64,000 nt of DNA from Rosellinia necatrix (taxonomy: Eukaryota; Ascomycota; Sordariomycetes; Xylariales; Xylariaceae), in assembly GCA_021209875.1 (NCBI GenBank), contig JAGYVD010000009.1, forward strand, positions 372,001-436,000. Reading direction: 5' to 3'. Shown in pieces: positions 50,688 through 62,596 of the stretch. The notes below the pieces were generated by a model, which did not search any database, was not told where the DNA came from, and saw only the letters and a list, made by a program, of their open reading frames with translations. Each line of letters opens with the position of its first letter. Within the stretch, counting starts at the first letter, position 1. The position numbers and the translations under genes were made by a program.

Positions 50688-53600
50688 CTTTCAGCGAAAC
50701 TTTTACGCGATAAAAAATAACTTATTAATTTATTAAATTAAAAATATTTAGTTTAGTTGAAATATGTTATTAATTATAACCATGAATATAATTTTATATA
50801 CTATTAATAATAATATTAACAAACTATTTTATTATATAAAGCATTACAAAATAAATAAGCTTAAAATTAATTAATGTTTTAAAAGTAAATATTAAATTAA
50901 TAATAATATTTATATATTTATTTTAATTTTAGTTAAATATTTGCTATATACTAAGTTAATTTAATTTAATATTAAACGCTTTTTTAAAGTTATTAACGCC
51001 TTATAATTTTAATAATATTGTTATTTAAAATAACAAAAACCAAAGAACTTTTAAAAATATTATTCAAAACTTTAGTTATATTGCAGCTATAGAAATTAAA
51101 ATAAACAATATTTACAAAAAAAAAGCTTATTTAAAGCTATAAAAAACCTTTCTTTTATTAAAATAAAAAAATTAAAAAGTGCAAAAAATAACTATAGCAA
51201 ATATATAATTATATAAAAAATTAGTTTTTATTATAACTGGTTATTAATTTATTTTTATATAAAATTTAAAACAAATTATTTTATATAAAAACATTTAAAA
51301 CAAAATAAAATTATATATTTTACCTAATTATTAACAGCAGCTGTTATAAATAATATATAATAAAAATATTATTTTAATTTTAAAAAATATATTATAAACT
51401 ATAAAATTTTATTATTTATAAGCTTTTAAAATAAATTTTTAACTATATTTAATCCTATTTTTAATGTTTTAAATATATAACTCATCAGCAAAAACTGCTA
51501 AAAAATTAAAGCTTATTATAAAACTATTATAATTATATTATATTATTATAATAAATTTAATTGTTAATTTATTAAAAGTTTTAACAATAAATATTTTTAA
51601 AAAATAAAAAGTTATACAGCTTATAATGCTTTTATACTTATTATTTATAAAAATTTTAAAAAATACTATTAATACTTAAAAACACTATACATAAAACTAA
51701 AAATAAACAAATGTTTTTATATTTATATTATTATTTTATAATTAAAGCATACTAAAAAAATCATTTTAAATAAAAATTTAAAATTTATATTTAAATTTAA
51801 ATAAAATTTATAAATTAAAATAAATATATTATTCAAAATAATAACAAATTAGTATTTTTAAATTAATAATTAAAGCAAAAATACAACCAAAATATTAAAA
51901 TTATTATTTATTATTATATTATATTTTTAAACCATTATAAATAAATATTATTTTAATATTATAATATAATTTTAATAACATTAAATTAATCCTAATAAAA
52001 AAGTTTTCATAAAATTATATTAAGCTTTAAACTCTAAAGTTTTCTTATTAATTATAAAAATATTTTATAAGTTAATTAATTTTAATTCTTAATACTAATT
52101 ATATTAAAAAAACATAAAAATAATAATTTAATTTATAACAGCTAATATAAAATCTATTATAATATTAAATATAATTTAATTTAATTTTAAATACATAAAA
52201 AAATTTCTTATGTTTATATAAAAATATTATTTTTTAAAAAGCTTTTACAAAAATAGTTATAACAACAGATACAACTATTCATTATATTAAAAAAAATAAA
52301 TCAGCTAGCCTATACATTCAACTTTTTTAAATATTAACAAATATATTAAATTATATCTATAGCATATTTATTTTTAACACTACTAAAACTAGATTTTTTT
52401 CATTAAAAAAACAAAGGTTTTAAACATATATATATTAAAAAAAAATATAAACGATAATACTTTTTATAAAATTCAAACTATATTAGTTTAACAGATTAAT
52501 AAAGCTAGTAAATATTTAATATTATAATAATTTGTTTAATAAAAACTATAAAGCTTTATATAACAAATAATATTTTAAAATATTATTTATATAAAACGCT
52601 GCTGAATTAATAAAAGCTTTGAATAAAAAAAAGCTAGTTATTTTTAAAAAAAAATACATATTAAACGCGTTAAAAAAATAAAACTTAGCAGAAATAATAA
52701 GCAATTAATAACAAATAAAAACTGTTTTAATTATTAATATATAAATATTATTGCGCGTAATTTATAACTTATAATAAACAAATTTAATTTATTTATTTAA
52801 ATTATTTATTTAGCTTATTTTGCTTAACACATATAATCATAATTGTTTATTTATTTTGTGTTTTTAAATATATAATATATTATATATAAAACTGTTTTAT
52901 ATAAAGGTTTTTTTTATTTATTCAAATTTTTATTTTTATTAATACATATTATTTAATTTATTATATAATATTTTAGTTTATTATTATTTCATAAATATAT
53001 TACGGTTTATTATTTTTATTATAATCTATTTTTTATTATTATTTATATATTTTTTTATTTAAAATAATATTTGCAGAAATAATCTGCCGGCTCATTGCCG
53101 ACCGGAATAACATTATTACTTTTAATAATAATTTAAATAATAACTAAATTAATAAGCTTATTTAAATATTCTTTTTAAAACTTATATTGTATTATAGTAG
53201 CTAACTTAAAATAATAATTATAACGGCCGATTTTTTTTATAGTACTGCTTGTGAGTATGATTAGCAGCAATATTGTGGATTAATTATTAATGAAATAATA
53301 GCTTAAGCTTTTTGTTTATTTATAATTAACGCAAAATTAAACAAATGCAACTATAAAAAAATCCGATTAATTTAAATGAACGATGTTTTCTTTATTATAA
53401 ATTTACTGATTTTTTAAAAATATTAAAAACGTATTTTTAAACAACATTTAATTTAAAACAATATTAATAATAACTATATTATTATTAACCTAGTTATAAT
53501 AATATTACATTATTAATTTTTAAATTTAAACTATATTTCAAAATTAAACAACAGTTTAAAAAATAATAAAATAAAAGTGAAAAAATAACTATATTAATAC

Positions 53601-55392
53601 TAAAAATTATTTTAATGTTTTAACTATAAAAATATAAAAGCTTTTAGAATTTTTAGCAGTATTAAATATAGTTTAAGAATATTTTTAATTAAATTAAACT
53701 TTTGTTAGCTTAATCTAGATTTAAATCGCTGATAATATTAAAAGTTTTTAAATACTTTTTTTTAAACAAACTATTTTTTTAAATCACGCAAGCTTAATAA
53801 AAATGAAAAACTTTTATAACAATACAAGAAATTTAATAAAAAAAATTTATTTTAATTATAAAAATATTATATAGCATAATATTGTTGCTGCAGTTGCTAT
53901 TATTTTAATAAATAAAACTATTATTACAGCAGCTGTATTTATAAACAACACTGTTAATATTAAAGGTATTTTAAAAAGCAATAAAGTTATTGTTATAAAT
54001 ATATAAACAAAAAAAACTATTAAAAATATTAAATGTTAAATTATATTTATAAACTAATAAAAATATTAGCAAAATTTTAATATTATATTAATAATATATT
54101 TTGTATTAATAAAAACAATAGATTTTATAAGCGACTAAAATATCATTTGCGATTTAAACAATAATATTAATATTTTTATTAAATAATAATTATTTTTATT
54201 AAATTTAAAAAATATTTTAATAGATTTAATTTATAAGTAGTATTATATTAATATTTTTAAACAGCTTTAAACTTTAAATTGCGCTACTTAAATAACGTTT
54301 AAAAAATTTTAAAGTTTAAATATTTCAAGATTATTAATATAAAATTAACTTAAATAAGTTTAACAGCTAAAACTATATTACATATTAATTAATATTATAA
54401 ACTTTATATTATAAATATATTAAAAGCTTTTTAATATTAAGCAAATTTATAAATATATTTTTAGCGCTGTTATATATAAAACTAATATAAAGTATGCTTT
54501 AACAAATAAAAACTAATAACAATTAATTAATACCTATTATTAATATAATAACAGATATTAAATATAAAATTATAAAACAACTATATAATTATTTTTAAAC
54601 CTCAAACAATAACACAGCAGCGCTAACTTTTTATTTTATTATAAAAAGCTTTTTATGTTAAAAATAGTTTTAGAATGTGTTATAAAAGTTTTATAAATTT
54701 ATTTATTTTATTTAATTAAAATTTTTAATAAATAAAATTAATAAAATAAAACGTTTATTAAATAATAAACTTGAAAACTTTTTGAACATAATAATTAAAA
54801 TTATTTAATTATTAACTATTAAAATTTTTATTTTATATATATAAGTTATAAAATTAAAAAAAATGTACAGAATTATAATTATATTATATTAAATATTTTT
54901 TAAAATTAGGAATTATTAATTATAAAATTAATAAAGTTATATAAACTGAACATAAAATTTTTTAGATACTATTTGCGCTACTACTAATTATTTAATTAAG
55001 CTTTATATTAATAATATTAACGCCCGCAGCAATAATAATAATATAAACCGTACTATTTGTAATAGTAACAGTATTAATTATACAAATAGTATTAATAGTA
55101 CTAATTATAACGCTTGCTTAACTAATAAAAATAAAAAAAACCTTTTTGTTTAAAAAAATATTTATTAATTAATGCATAAAAACTATTAAAAAGCAAATAA
55201 TTATTAATATAGACTTAAATTTTAAATTATTGTTAAAAACAGCTAATAAACGCTGTTATATTTAATAAATGCTTTTAAATATAGGTTAGCTTTTTAAAAC
55301 ATTAAAACATAAACTTTAAATAATAACGTTGTTAATATTATAATAATAATATATTTATTTTATATTACTAACTTTTATTTATTATTTTTGTT
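50688..55392. other. A-rich decayed DNA, no gene
   Basis: About 4.7 kb without a useful frame. Noted scraps: a GC-rich partial palindrome at 53083-53105 (TGCCGGCTCATTGCCGACCGG), GTACTGCTTGTGAGTATG at 53243-53260, and an alanine-like GTTGCTGCAGTTGCT at 53883-53897. A-richness suggests a dead + strand element, possibly the interior of 45019-57090. Confidence 0.45.
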
Positions 55393-56175
55393 TGGTGTTT
55401 TTTTTTTTTTTTTTATATTAACAACTTCTGCGTGCTGCAACTTCCCTCCTTCAACTACCAGTCTTGGCACCTACTATTAATGCAAATAATAGATCCCCTA
55501 TATAGTTTATATGTAGTATTTACTGCCTGCATTAACAGGCTACAGTTTGTATATTCTGAAGGAGATATTATAAAGTTCTAGCTTTAGTATAGTTGATAAC
55601 AGGCCGCTTTTTTATTTTTAAAGACAGATTATAAAGCTTAACGCTTGGCCGGTTAACGTATTAACATAATAACGGAGAGGCAAAAAACTGCGAAGCTATA
55701 ATTATAACATTATAGGGCTAAAGACCCAGGGCTAATATGTTAATATAACTAAATATAAAGCACGAAAAAATCGATAAATATGTTCGACTATTTAATATTA
55801 ACTATTTTGGTACACGCAGACAATAGGACGTAATAAAAAGCTGCACTAGCACTTGTTTAAATCGCCTACAGGTTTTTTTTTACAAGGTTTTTACTAATGC
55901 AAACATAAAAAATCTTAAAATCACAGAAAAAAATAACTAGTTAAACAAGTGTTTAAAAACGTATAAAAGCAGTAATAAAAATATAAACAGAATTAGTTCA
56001 AAAGATTTAAAAATAAAAACCACGGGCACTAAAATGCTAAGCCTACGAAGGCATAACCTAGTATATTATTATAAATAAGCATACCACGCCCTATACCCAT
56101 GGGAGTCCTCGCACGGCGTTAAAAATAACAACAACAACCACAACAGCTTCTATTAGGTACTCCTCCAGGTTGTTT
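55393..56175. other. less degraded island bounded by T runs, unidentified
   Basis: GC content rises clearly between 55411 and 56170, with words such as CTTCCCTCCTTCAACTACC, TTAACGCTTGGCCGG, GGGCTAAAGACCCAGG and ACCCATGGGAGTCCTCGC. A long T run (55395-55413) precedes it and another (56171-56183) follows. No open frame, no tRNA boxes, no LTR or TIR ends and no second copy in the window were found. The T runs would be A tails on the minus strand, as at a LINE or SINE 3' end, but no target duplication was seen. Confidence 0.55.
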
Positions 56176-56907
56176 TTTTTTTTATTGTTTTATGTTATTT
56201 TTTCCTTTTAGTTATTTTATATTATTTTTTTCTTTTAGTTGTTTTTTTTATATAAAATATATAGTTTTTTTTTAAGTCGACAATTCTTATTTATTATTAA
56301 TTATTTTTTATTAAAAATCAGTTAAATAATTAATTTAAAACAAGACTTTATTTAAAATATTACTAAGCTTTTATTAGCATTTTTTTTTCTGTAGTATTTT
56401 GTTAAAACAAAAATTCTATTATCTTACTTTTATATTTATTACTTAAACATTTTTTAAAATTTTATTATCTTATGTTTATATTTATTACTTCAACATTTTT
56501 ATAAAACTTAAAGTTTTTTAGCTTAGTTTCTATTTAATTTTACAGTTAAAAACGTTTTTTATATATTTTTAAACAAAGCATTTTACAGCCTACTTTTTTT
56601 TTATAAAGCATGTTACAACATATTTTAAAAATATTTTTAAATAAAACATTTCATATATTTTTTTTAAGTTTTACTAGCAACTTTAAAATTTTTTGTCCGC
56701 TATATAAATTTTTATAAAATAAAGTATTTTGCAGCTTGCTTTTGGCTTTGCTAGCAATATTTTATTTTTGGCTAATTATAATAATTTTATATAATATACT
56801 CTATTTACACGCATAATATTTTTTATTGTTTATTATACGTTATTATTTCGTTTTTATATTTCTTATTAAATCGATAAAATTGTTAATATTTTTATATAAA
56901 AAGCAAT
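56176..56907. other. T-rich decayed DNA, no gene
   Basis: Nothing identifiable between the island and the right LTR at 56908. Tandem-like TTTTATTATCTTA(C/T)(G/T)TTTATATTTATTACTT words occur at 56410-56500, a short imperfect duplication. Confidence 0.45.
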
Positions 56908-57090
56908 TATAAAACTATTTTGTCAGAATTTGTTTTTGGAAAACTTTTTTAAAAAGCTTTTTTTAAAAGTTTTTTAATAAAGTTTTTTTAAAAGTTTTTT
57001 TAAAAGTTTTAAAATTACTATATATTAATTAGTTTAAAAGTAGATAAATAAATTAATTTTTATCTTTTTCTAATTATCTAATGCCTATTA
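56908..57090 (+). repeat. 3' LTR of insertion 45019-57090
   Basis: Aligns with 45019-45191. The CGGGAA words are mutated to GGAAAA or AAAAAG. It has extra copies of TTTTTTTAAAAG, explaining its 10 bp greater length. Followed by GAAGC and then right-arm sequence. Confidence 0.75.
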
Positions 57091-57095
57091 GAAGC

Positions 57096-58149
57096 TTGGA
57101 GTTTAGGAAGTTTTGTTAATATTAAATATGAAAAAGCTTAATAAAAAATAAAATTAAAGCTTTAAATAAATAATTTATTGATATAAAATAAATATTATAA
57201 CGCTAAAAATTTTAAGTTATTATAAAAATATTTAATATTTAAAAAATTAAAATATTATTAATATATTATAAAAAAACAAATAAAAATCTTTTTAATTAAT
57301 AATTAGCAATAAATGGAATTATATTTTGAATTATATTCTTTTAGCATATGCGATTAAAAAGCAGTTAATATAATATTTAACAAGTTTTATACATAAAATA
57401 AAATAAAATAAATCGATAGTTTTTTTATTTATATATTTAACTTTTATTATATAGTTTATATATTAAAAAAACTATATTTATATTTAATTGTTAATTTATA
57501 GGTTTAAAATAAAATAGCTGTGTTAAAAACTATTTATTATTATTATAATTTATAATTATTGTTCTAATAAAAAAATATTTAACTATTATAAATATAACTG
57601 TTTTTTTTATTAATTTATAATTTACTCCGATTATTAAAAACAATTTATAATAATAAATCTTTAAAAACTGAAACAACTAATAATGGCTTTAATAAAATTT
57701 TATGATATATTTACCTATATTTAATATTTTATAAATAAATTATTTTGTTTTAATAAATATTACTATAAAACTTTTATTAATAATAATATTATTTTTTAAA
57801 GATTAAAACAAATTATTTCGCTTATTTATATCATATTTTTATCCTGTTTAATAAAAAAGTTTTTTATTTTAAAAAAACTTTTATTTTATATTTTATATAA
57901 AATTATTAAACTTTTAAATAAACGCTTTAAATTTATTGGCAATAAAAAAGAAATAATAATATTTAAAATCTTTAAAATTTTAAATTAATTAAAAGTTTTA
58001 AAACAAAATTTAAAAATATAAAGTTTTTTATATATTATTATTATATTATATTAATATTATAAAACTTTTATAAAAATATCAAATAAAATTATTTAATAAA
58101 AACATAAAACAAAACAATATAAAATTAATAATTATAACAAGTATTAAAT
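57096..58149 (+). repeat. right arm of inverted repeat, segment 4
   Basis: Reverse complement of 21471-22490, including shared words ATAGTTAATATAATATTTAA-like and AAATAAACGCTTTAA. It also provides the empty site for the 13245-21470 element: TAATTATTAATTTTATATTG is continuous here near 58120-58140. Less depleted in CA/TG than the left arm. No gene. Confidence 0.85.
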
Positions 58150-58388
58150 TATAAAAGGCTATGCCTAAAGGTATATTTATCAGGGTAGCAAATAAAGTCT
58201 ATTTTCTAGCTAAGTAGCAGAAGTTATAAACAGTATATGCGTAGCTCGTAAAACGTAGTTTTATAAAGCTGGTCAGGTTTAGTGGTTAGTTCACGAGCTA
58301 TTTGGCGATTGTTCAGGATAGGGGTATAAAGCAGTTGGCCTGTATCGGCCCGTGCGCTAATACTTCCTTTTGGGCACTGCCCATGACA
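58150..58388 (-). repeat. solo LTR, family C, 4-bp TSD
   Basis: Same family as the LTRs of 28133-35500 but well preserved. On the minus strand it begins TGTCATGGGCAGTGCCC and ends near GGCATAGCCTTTTATA. AAAT flanks it on both sides (58146-58149, 58389-58392). The left arm reads AATAT-GTTT-AACGC without the LTR, matching a GTTT->ATTT target. About 20 bp shorter than its relatives, from a deletion in the middle around the TTTAGTGG word. Confidence 0.9.
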
Positions 58389-59144
58389 AAATATATTATT
58401 AATTTATATATTTTAAACTAACTATAGCTCAAATAAAATTACATAAAACTTTTTGAAACTTAATTTATTTATATATTATATTTCATTATTATAATTTTAT
58501 AAAAACATTATGTATATGAATAAATAGCTTTTTAAAAAAAAGTTTTAAAATAATAATATTTTATATTAAAAATAAATATATATAACCCTAAAACATTATA
58601 ATTTTAAATATATAAATATTGCTAATAATATTTTCAAATTGTTATATATTACAATTAAACATAAAATATAAACCTTTTAAACTAAAAATAACTTATATAA
58701 TTTAAATATATTAACATTTATAAACTATATTGATATAATTATATTATTTTATTATATCTTATTCTAAAACAAACTAACTTATTTATTTGCATATTATTAA
58801 AATAATCATTCATTATTTGTTCAAAAGAATACAGTTATAAAAATTAACTGAATAATATATTAAAAATTTTAAATTATGTAATATCAAAAAATTTTGGCTT
58901 ATTAATTTTAAATAATTATAAAACGTATCATTTTATTAAATTAAAATATATATGAAAAAATAATATCATTTTATTTTATATATTATTTTATTTATTATAC
59001 AAACTACATTTTCTTAATATTAATTATTTTTGTTTTTTATGATACTTGAATGGTGAGTAATTTCAAAACTTTGTTTAAAAGTCTATCATTTATATAAACA
59101 AAACTTTTTTTTAATATTATTTAATTAAATATTTATAAAGATAA
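58389..59144 (+). repeat. right arm of inverted repeat, outer segment
   Basis: The first 350 bp align with the reverse complement of 12850-13244; beyond that, similarity is lost. 58905-59060 is also a direct repeat of about 61850-62010, on the other side of the Pogo-like element. No gene. CA, TG and ATG words are frequent here, so RIP has been milder than before 48 kb. Confidence 0.65.
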
Positions 59145-61186
59145 ACGTACTAGATAAACACCCGGTGCACTTTTCTGCACTTTTATAGGGAAATGTTTGA
59201 GAATTTTGTTATAATTTACAAAACTAATTATTGGTGACCATAGCTTTGATTAAATGTTTTTTATTTCATTTATATATATATAAACATTATATTCAATTTG
59301 ATAATATTACTTTTATTTTATGTTTTTAATATAATAACTACTTATTTATATATTTCTATTTATTTAGGTTTTAACAGATTTCTTAGTGTTTTAGTTTTAG
59401 CTTTTTATATATCAAATAGGTTTTTAGCTTATATTTATTTATTTTTTATATAATAACACTAGCTTAATTTATAATTTACTTATTAAAATTGAAAAAATCT
59501 AATTTATAATAATAAAACTTAATATTTTAATATTATTATATTTTTATAATCAAAATAATCATTATTAAAAGAATGGTTAAATCCCTGTTTTAATATTATG
59601 TAATGTTTTTTCAATATATTTAATTTGGTATAATATTTTAAACATTATATAATTTTTTAAACCTACAAAGTTATTTTTTTATAAATAATTTCAAAAATGT
59701 TTTAATCATATTTTTTAACAGTGGTATTAAAATAATACATATTAAATTATATCAAACAAACCCAAAGCTTTTAAAGCTATTTTAAATATTTTATTTAATT
59801 ATAAGCCTGTTATATGTTTAATGAATTAACGCTAAGATTTGTATTTATTTATATAAATTATAAACGCTTTAATTAGCTTATTAAATCATTTATAATAGAA
59901 CTGTTTAAAGAGCTAAAATAATTAATATAAAAAGGCTGCAGCGTATATAATAAATAAAACAGTATTTAAAACGTTATGATATTAATTCTGTTTATATATG
60001 ATTTACATTTGATAGAATTATAGCTTTTATACCTGTTTAAAATTAATAAATGATATACTCTTTATAAATCATTTAATATATATTAATTGAAAGATTTTAT
60101 TTAATTTAAACTTTTTTTGTTTATTATTTTTTTTTTTTTTTATAAATATAATTTTAAAAAAAAAATAATCAAGTACTGTTTTTATATTCTGAAAATAAAT
60201 AAAATAGTGCTATTAAAATAATATATAATAAAATATTATGATTGTTGCACCAGTCACAAATAAGAAGTCAAGGCTCCAGCAATAAGTGATGTATTGTACG
60301 AAAATCTACAGATGAAAAAGGAAAGAGTAAGTGGGAGGAATTAGCCCACTAGAATTCTGGCTAAGTGCAGGTGTGTGGGGTGGGTCCAGTCTGTGCGCTA
60401 CAGCTGGTCTGTGCGCTCCAGTTGGCAACAGGTGTACGGATGTCCTGCGCGTGCCACGCACGCTACAGGAAGGACCAGTCATCCGTAACTATGATTATAT
60501 AAAAATATAATAACAATAATAGATAAATATTTATAATTATATTATTATATAATTATAAATTTTAATGTTAATTAAATGAAATAATAATCATAATAAAGAA
60601 TATTTTAATTATTATAAAGCTTGTTTTATTAAAACTATATATATTCTTTTTAATATATTTTTAATTTCAATTAATGTCAATATAAAATAAACTAAATTAC
60701 ATAAAAATTAAACTTTTTATCAAAAACCTTTTAATAATTGATTGAATAATTAAAACATATATAAAAATTGCATTGTTATAATATAAAATTTAAAACTTAT
60801 TTAATTTCAAGCAATTATATATTATAATTATATAATAATTAATTAAATATCTTTTAATATTAAATAACCAAAAAAAATTTAAACATTTGAATTAAATACT
60901 TATTATATAATAACTTTTTTAATTTTTATTAATAAACAAGTTTTTAAATATATTGCATAAATAAAGAAAATATTTTAATATTAGCTATAAAATATAGCTT
61001 TAAATATATTATATATGTTTATAGCTTCTTGTAACAAGAAAAAATTCTTTTATTTTTAAACTTATATTATAAGCTGTAAATATTTAGATTTATATGTTCT
61101 AAGCTTATTATTATTATTAAAATATTTAAAATATAAAAAGTGCGCAGAATGTTTGTCTGCATAAAGTGTTTACCTAGTACGTTAAA
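59145..61186. mobile_element. Pogo/Fot1-like DNA transposon remnant
   Basis: Left terminus AACGTACTAGATAAACACC followed by GGTGCAC, CTGCAC and TATAGGG words; right terminus, read inward on the minus strand, AACGTACTAGGTAAACACT followed by TGCAGAC and CTGCGCAC. These terminal inverted repeats with GTGCAC-type subterminal words suit Tc1/mariner-Pogo elements, and about 2.0 kb (1.8 kb without the nested LTR) suits Fot1-like size. A TA target duplication could not be settled. The interior has no open frame for a DDE transposase, so it is dead or non-autonomous. Confidence 0.6.
60243..60490 (+). repeat. solo LTR, family E, TSD ATGAT
   Basis: A 248-bp GC-normal island. It starts TGTTGCACCAGTCAC and ends near ATCCGTAACT. 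ATGAT stands at 60238-60242 and 60491-60495; alternatively the LTR ends at 60491 (CTA, from CA) with a 4-bp TGAT repeat. Contains a short tandem of TGTGCGCT(A/C)CAG (60392-60421). No second copy in the window. It shows almost no RIP-type change and is nested in the Pogo-like remnant, so it is among the youngest insertions here. Confidence 0.8.
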
Positions 61187-62169
61187 ACTAAATACAACAT
61201 TAAAAATATTTTCAAAACCATTAGTTTTATTTTATATAATTCAAGATATATTATTTTAACGTTATTATTATACAATATAACTCAAATAGTTTCAAAATTA
61301 TTTATAAAATTATGATTTTAAACATTTAAAATATTATATAATATTTAAAATGTTATATAATATTAAAATCATTTTTAATAATTGTTGTAATAATAAGTAA
61401 TATAATTATCAAAAATAAAACAATATAAAAATATTAGGTTTTATTATTATAAACTAAAACCCTTAAACTTAAAAAATAAAGTCTAAATTATATTAATATC
61501 CTTATATAAAAAATATATTAAATATGAACTAAATAATCATTTAATATATAAAAGAACTAAAACTAAAAACCCCAAAAAGCTATTAAATAGTACATAAATA
61601 AAATTTTGTGAACATATAATCATTTCATAAAAAACATAAAATAAATATAATATTTATCTTTATAAACATAAAATAAAATATTTAATGAAAACAATTCTAA
61701 TTCATTTAAATTCATTTTCTATATGTTAATAAAATTAAAAAATGTTTTTATATAAAAGTGAAGAAAAATACACAAGGTGTTTATCTTTGCAGGGTATTTA
61801 TCTAGTACCTTATTAAATTATATAAAAAAAGTTTATTGTTTATTAATTTTAAATAGTTATAAACGCTATTATTTTATTAAATTTAAATTATATTTTGAAA
61901 ATCAATATGGTATTATATTTTATGTTTTATTTTATTCATTATATAAGCAATAACTCTTTTATATTAATTATTTTATTTGCTTACAATCATTGTATAATAA
62001 ATGATATAAAGAAAACTTCAATTAAATAAAATATTTAAAATAACCTTATATGTTTTGGTTTTATTTTATATAAATTAATATGTCTTATTTTAATACTTCA
62101 GCTAAAAAATATTATGTAATCTTTAAAATATTATATTAAATATTGAATATATTGTAAAAGAATTATACA
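61187..62169. other. AT-rich DNA between Pogo termini and solo LTR, no gene
   Basis: 61850-62010 repeats 58905-59060 in direct orientation (shared TTATTAATTTTAAATA and TTTTATTAAAT words). Otherwise nothing identifiable. ATG, CAT and CA words are common, so the sequence is AT-rich without the extreme RIP look. Confidence 0.45.
61757..61809 (-). mobile_element. second Pogo-like right terminus
   Basis: On the minus strand reads GGTACTAGATAAATACCC, then GCAAAGATAAACACC and further TTTTTCTTCACTTTTA, clearly related to the left terminus at 59145. It may belong to a second, truncated copy or mark a longer element (59145-61809, 2.67 kb) with a duplicated end. Confidence 0.6.
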
Positions 62170-62439
62170 TGTGATGGCTGCAATAGCGGCAATTGGAACA
62201 AAGCCCAACTATACCTATGTATTCGGAAGAAAAACTAAGGTTGAGAAAAGAAGAGAACTACATACAGGGCCGACGGCCAGAATTCCTACTTGTACATACT
62301 ACTGGCCATTCACTACGTGACTGGCCTACCGCATTCACCACCTCGTACTTGTACCCACTTAGCCGGGGAACCAATCAGGGGCCGCCAGGCCGCTTATTCA
62401 TCCGGCCAATCAGGGCCATCATGGCTGTGGGCCATGACA
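62170..62439. repeat. solo LTR, family B, TSD ATACA
   Basis: TGTGATGGCTGC at the start and GGCCATGACA at the end, i.e. TG..CA, 270 bp. ATACA stands at 62165-62169 and 62440-62444. The LTR is GC-normal with little RIP-type change. CCAATCAGGG occurs twice 34 bp apart (62371, 62405), a duplication absent from the relative at 11976-12190. On the minus strand it begins TGTCATGGCCC, similar to family C's TGTCATGGGC start, so the true orientation may be minus. A 97-codon ATG frame (62193-62486) crosses the LTR end into flanking DNA and is incidental. Confidence 0.95.
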
Positions 62440-62596
62440 ATACAATATTAAAACAATGTTTTCATAATTATTTCAATAATAATTAATTGAAGTATAAAAA
62501 TTATAATAATGTTGAAATATTATATTTTGTTATTACAAACCATTATTTTTCAATTGAAATAAATAAATTATACATTAAACAAATATTATTTAATAA

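Larger units (their letters stand above)
45019..57090 (+). mobile_element. LTR-bounded insertion with further nested elements, TSD A/GAAGC
   Basis: 45019-45191 and 56908-57090 are direct repeats of 173 and 183 bp sharing TGTCGGAATC / TGTCAGAATT and the following T-rich, AAGCTT-containing body. Right-arm sequence stops at 45018 and resumes at 57096. The left arm runs through the same point without the repeat (22490-22500). AAAGC precedes the first copy and GAAGC follows the second, one G->A apart, with TAAGC at the empty site. The first copy begins TGTTGAAGCC; the second ends CCTATTA. So this is an LTR retrotransposon insertion. Its 11.7-kb interior is too long for one element and contains the hAT-like end, satellite, dispersed repeat and island listed below. 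Confidence 0.75.

Noticed and set aside
49600..50700. Mitochondrial DNA insertion, because of the AT-rich but coding-looking frame
   Set aside because: No recognisable mitochondrial protein, tRNA or rRNA; the region is a dispersed nuclear-type repeat.
62193..62486. 97-codon ATG frame
   Set aside because: It lies mostly inside the solo LTR 62170-62439 and runs across its end and target repeat into unrelated AT-rich DNA; open because the LTR is GC-normal, not because it codes.
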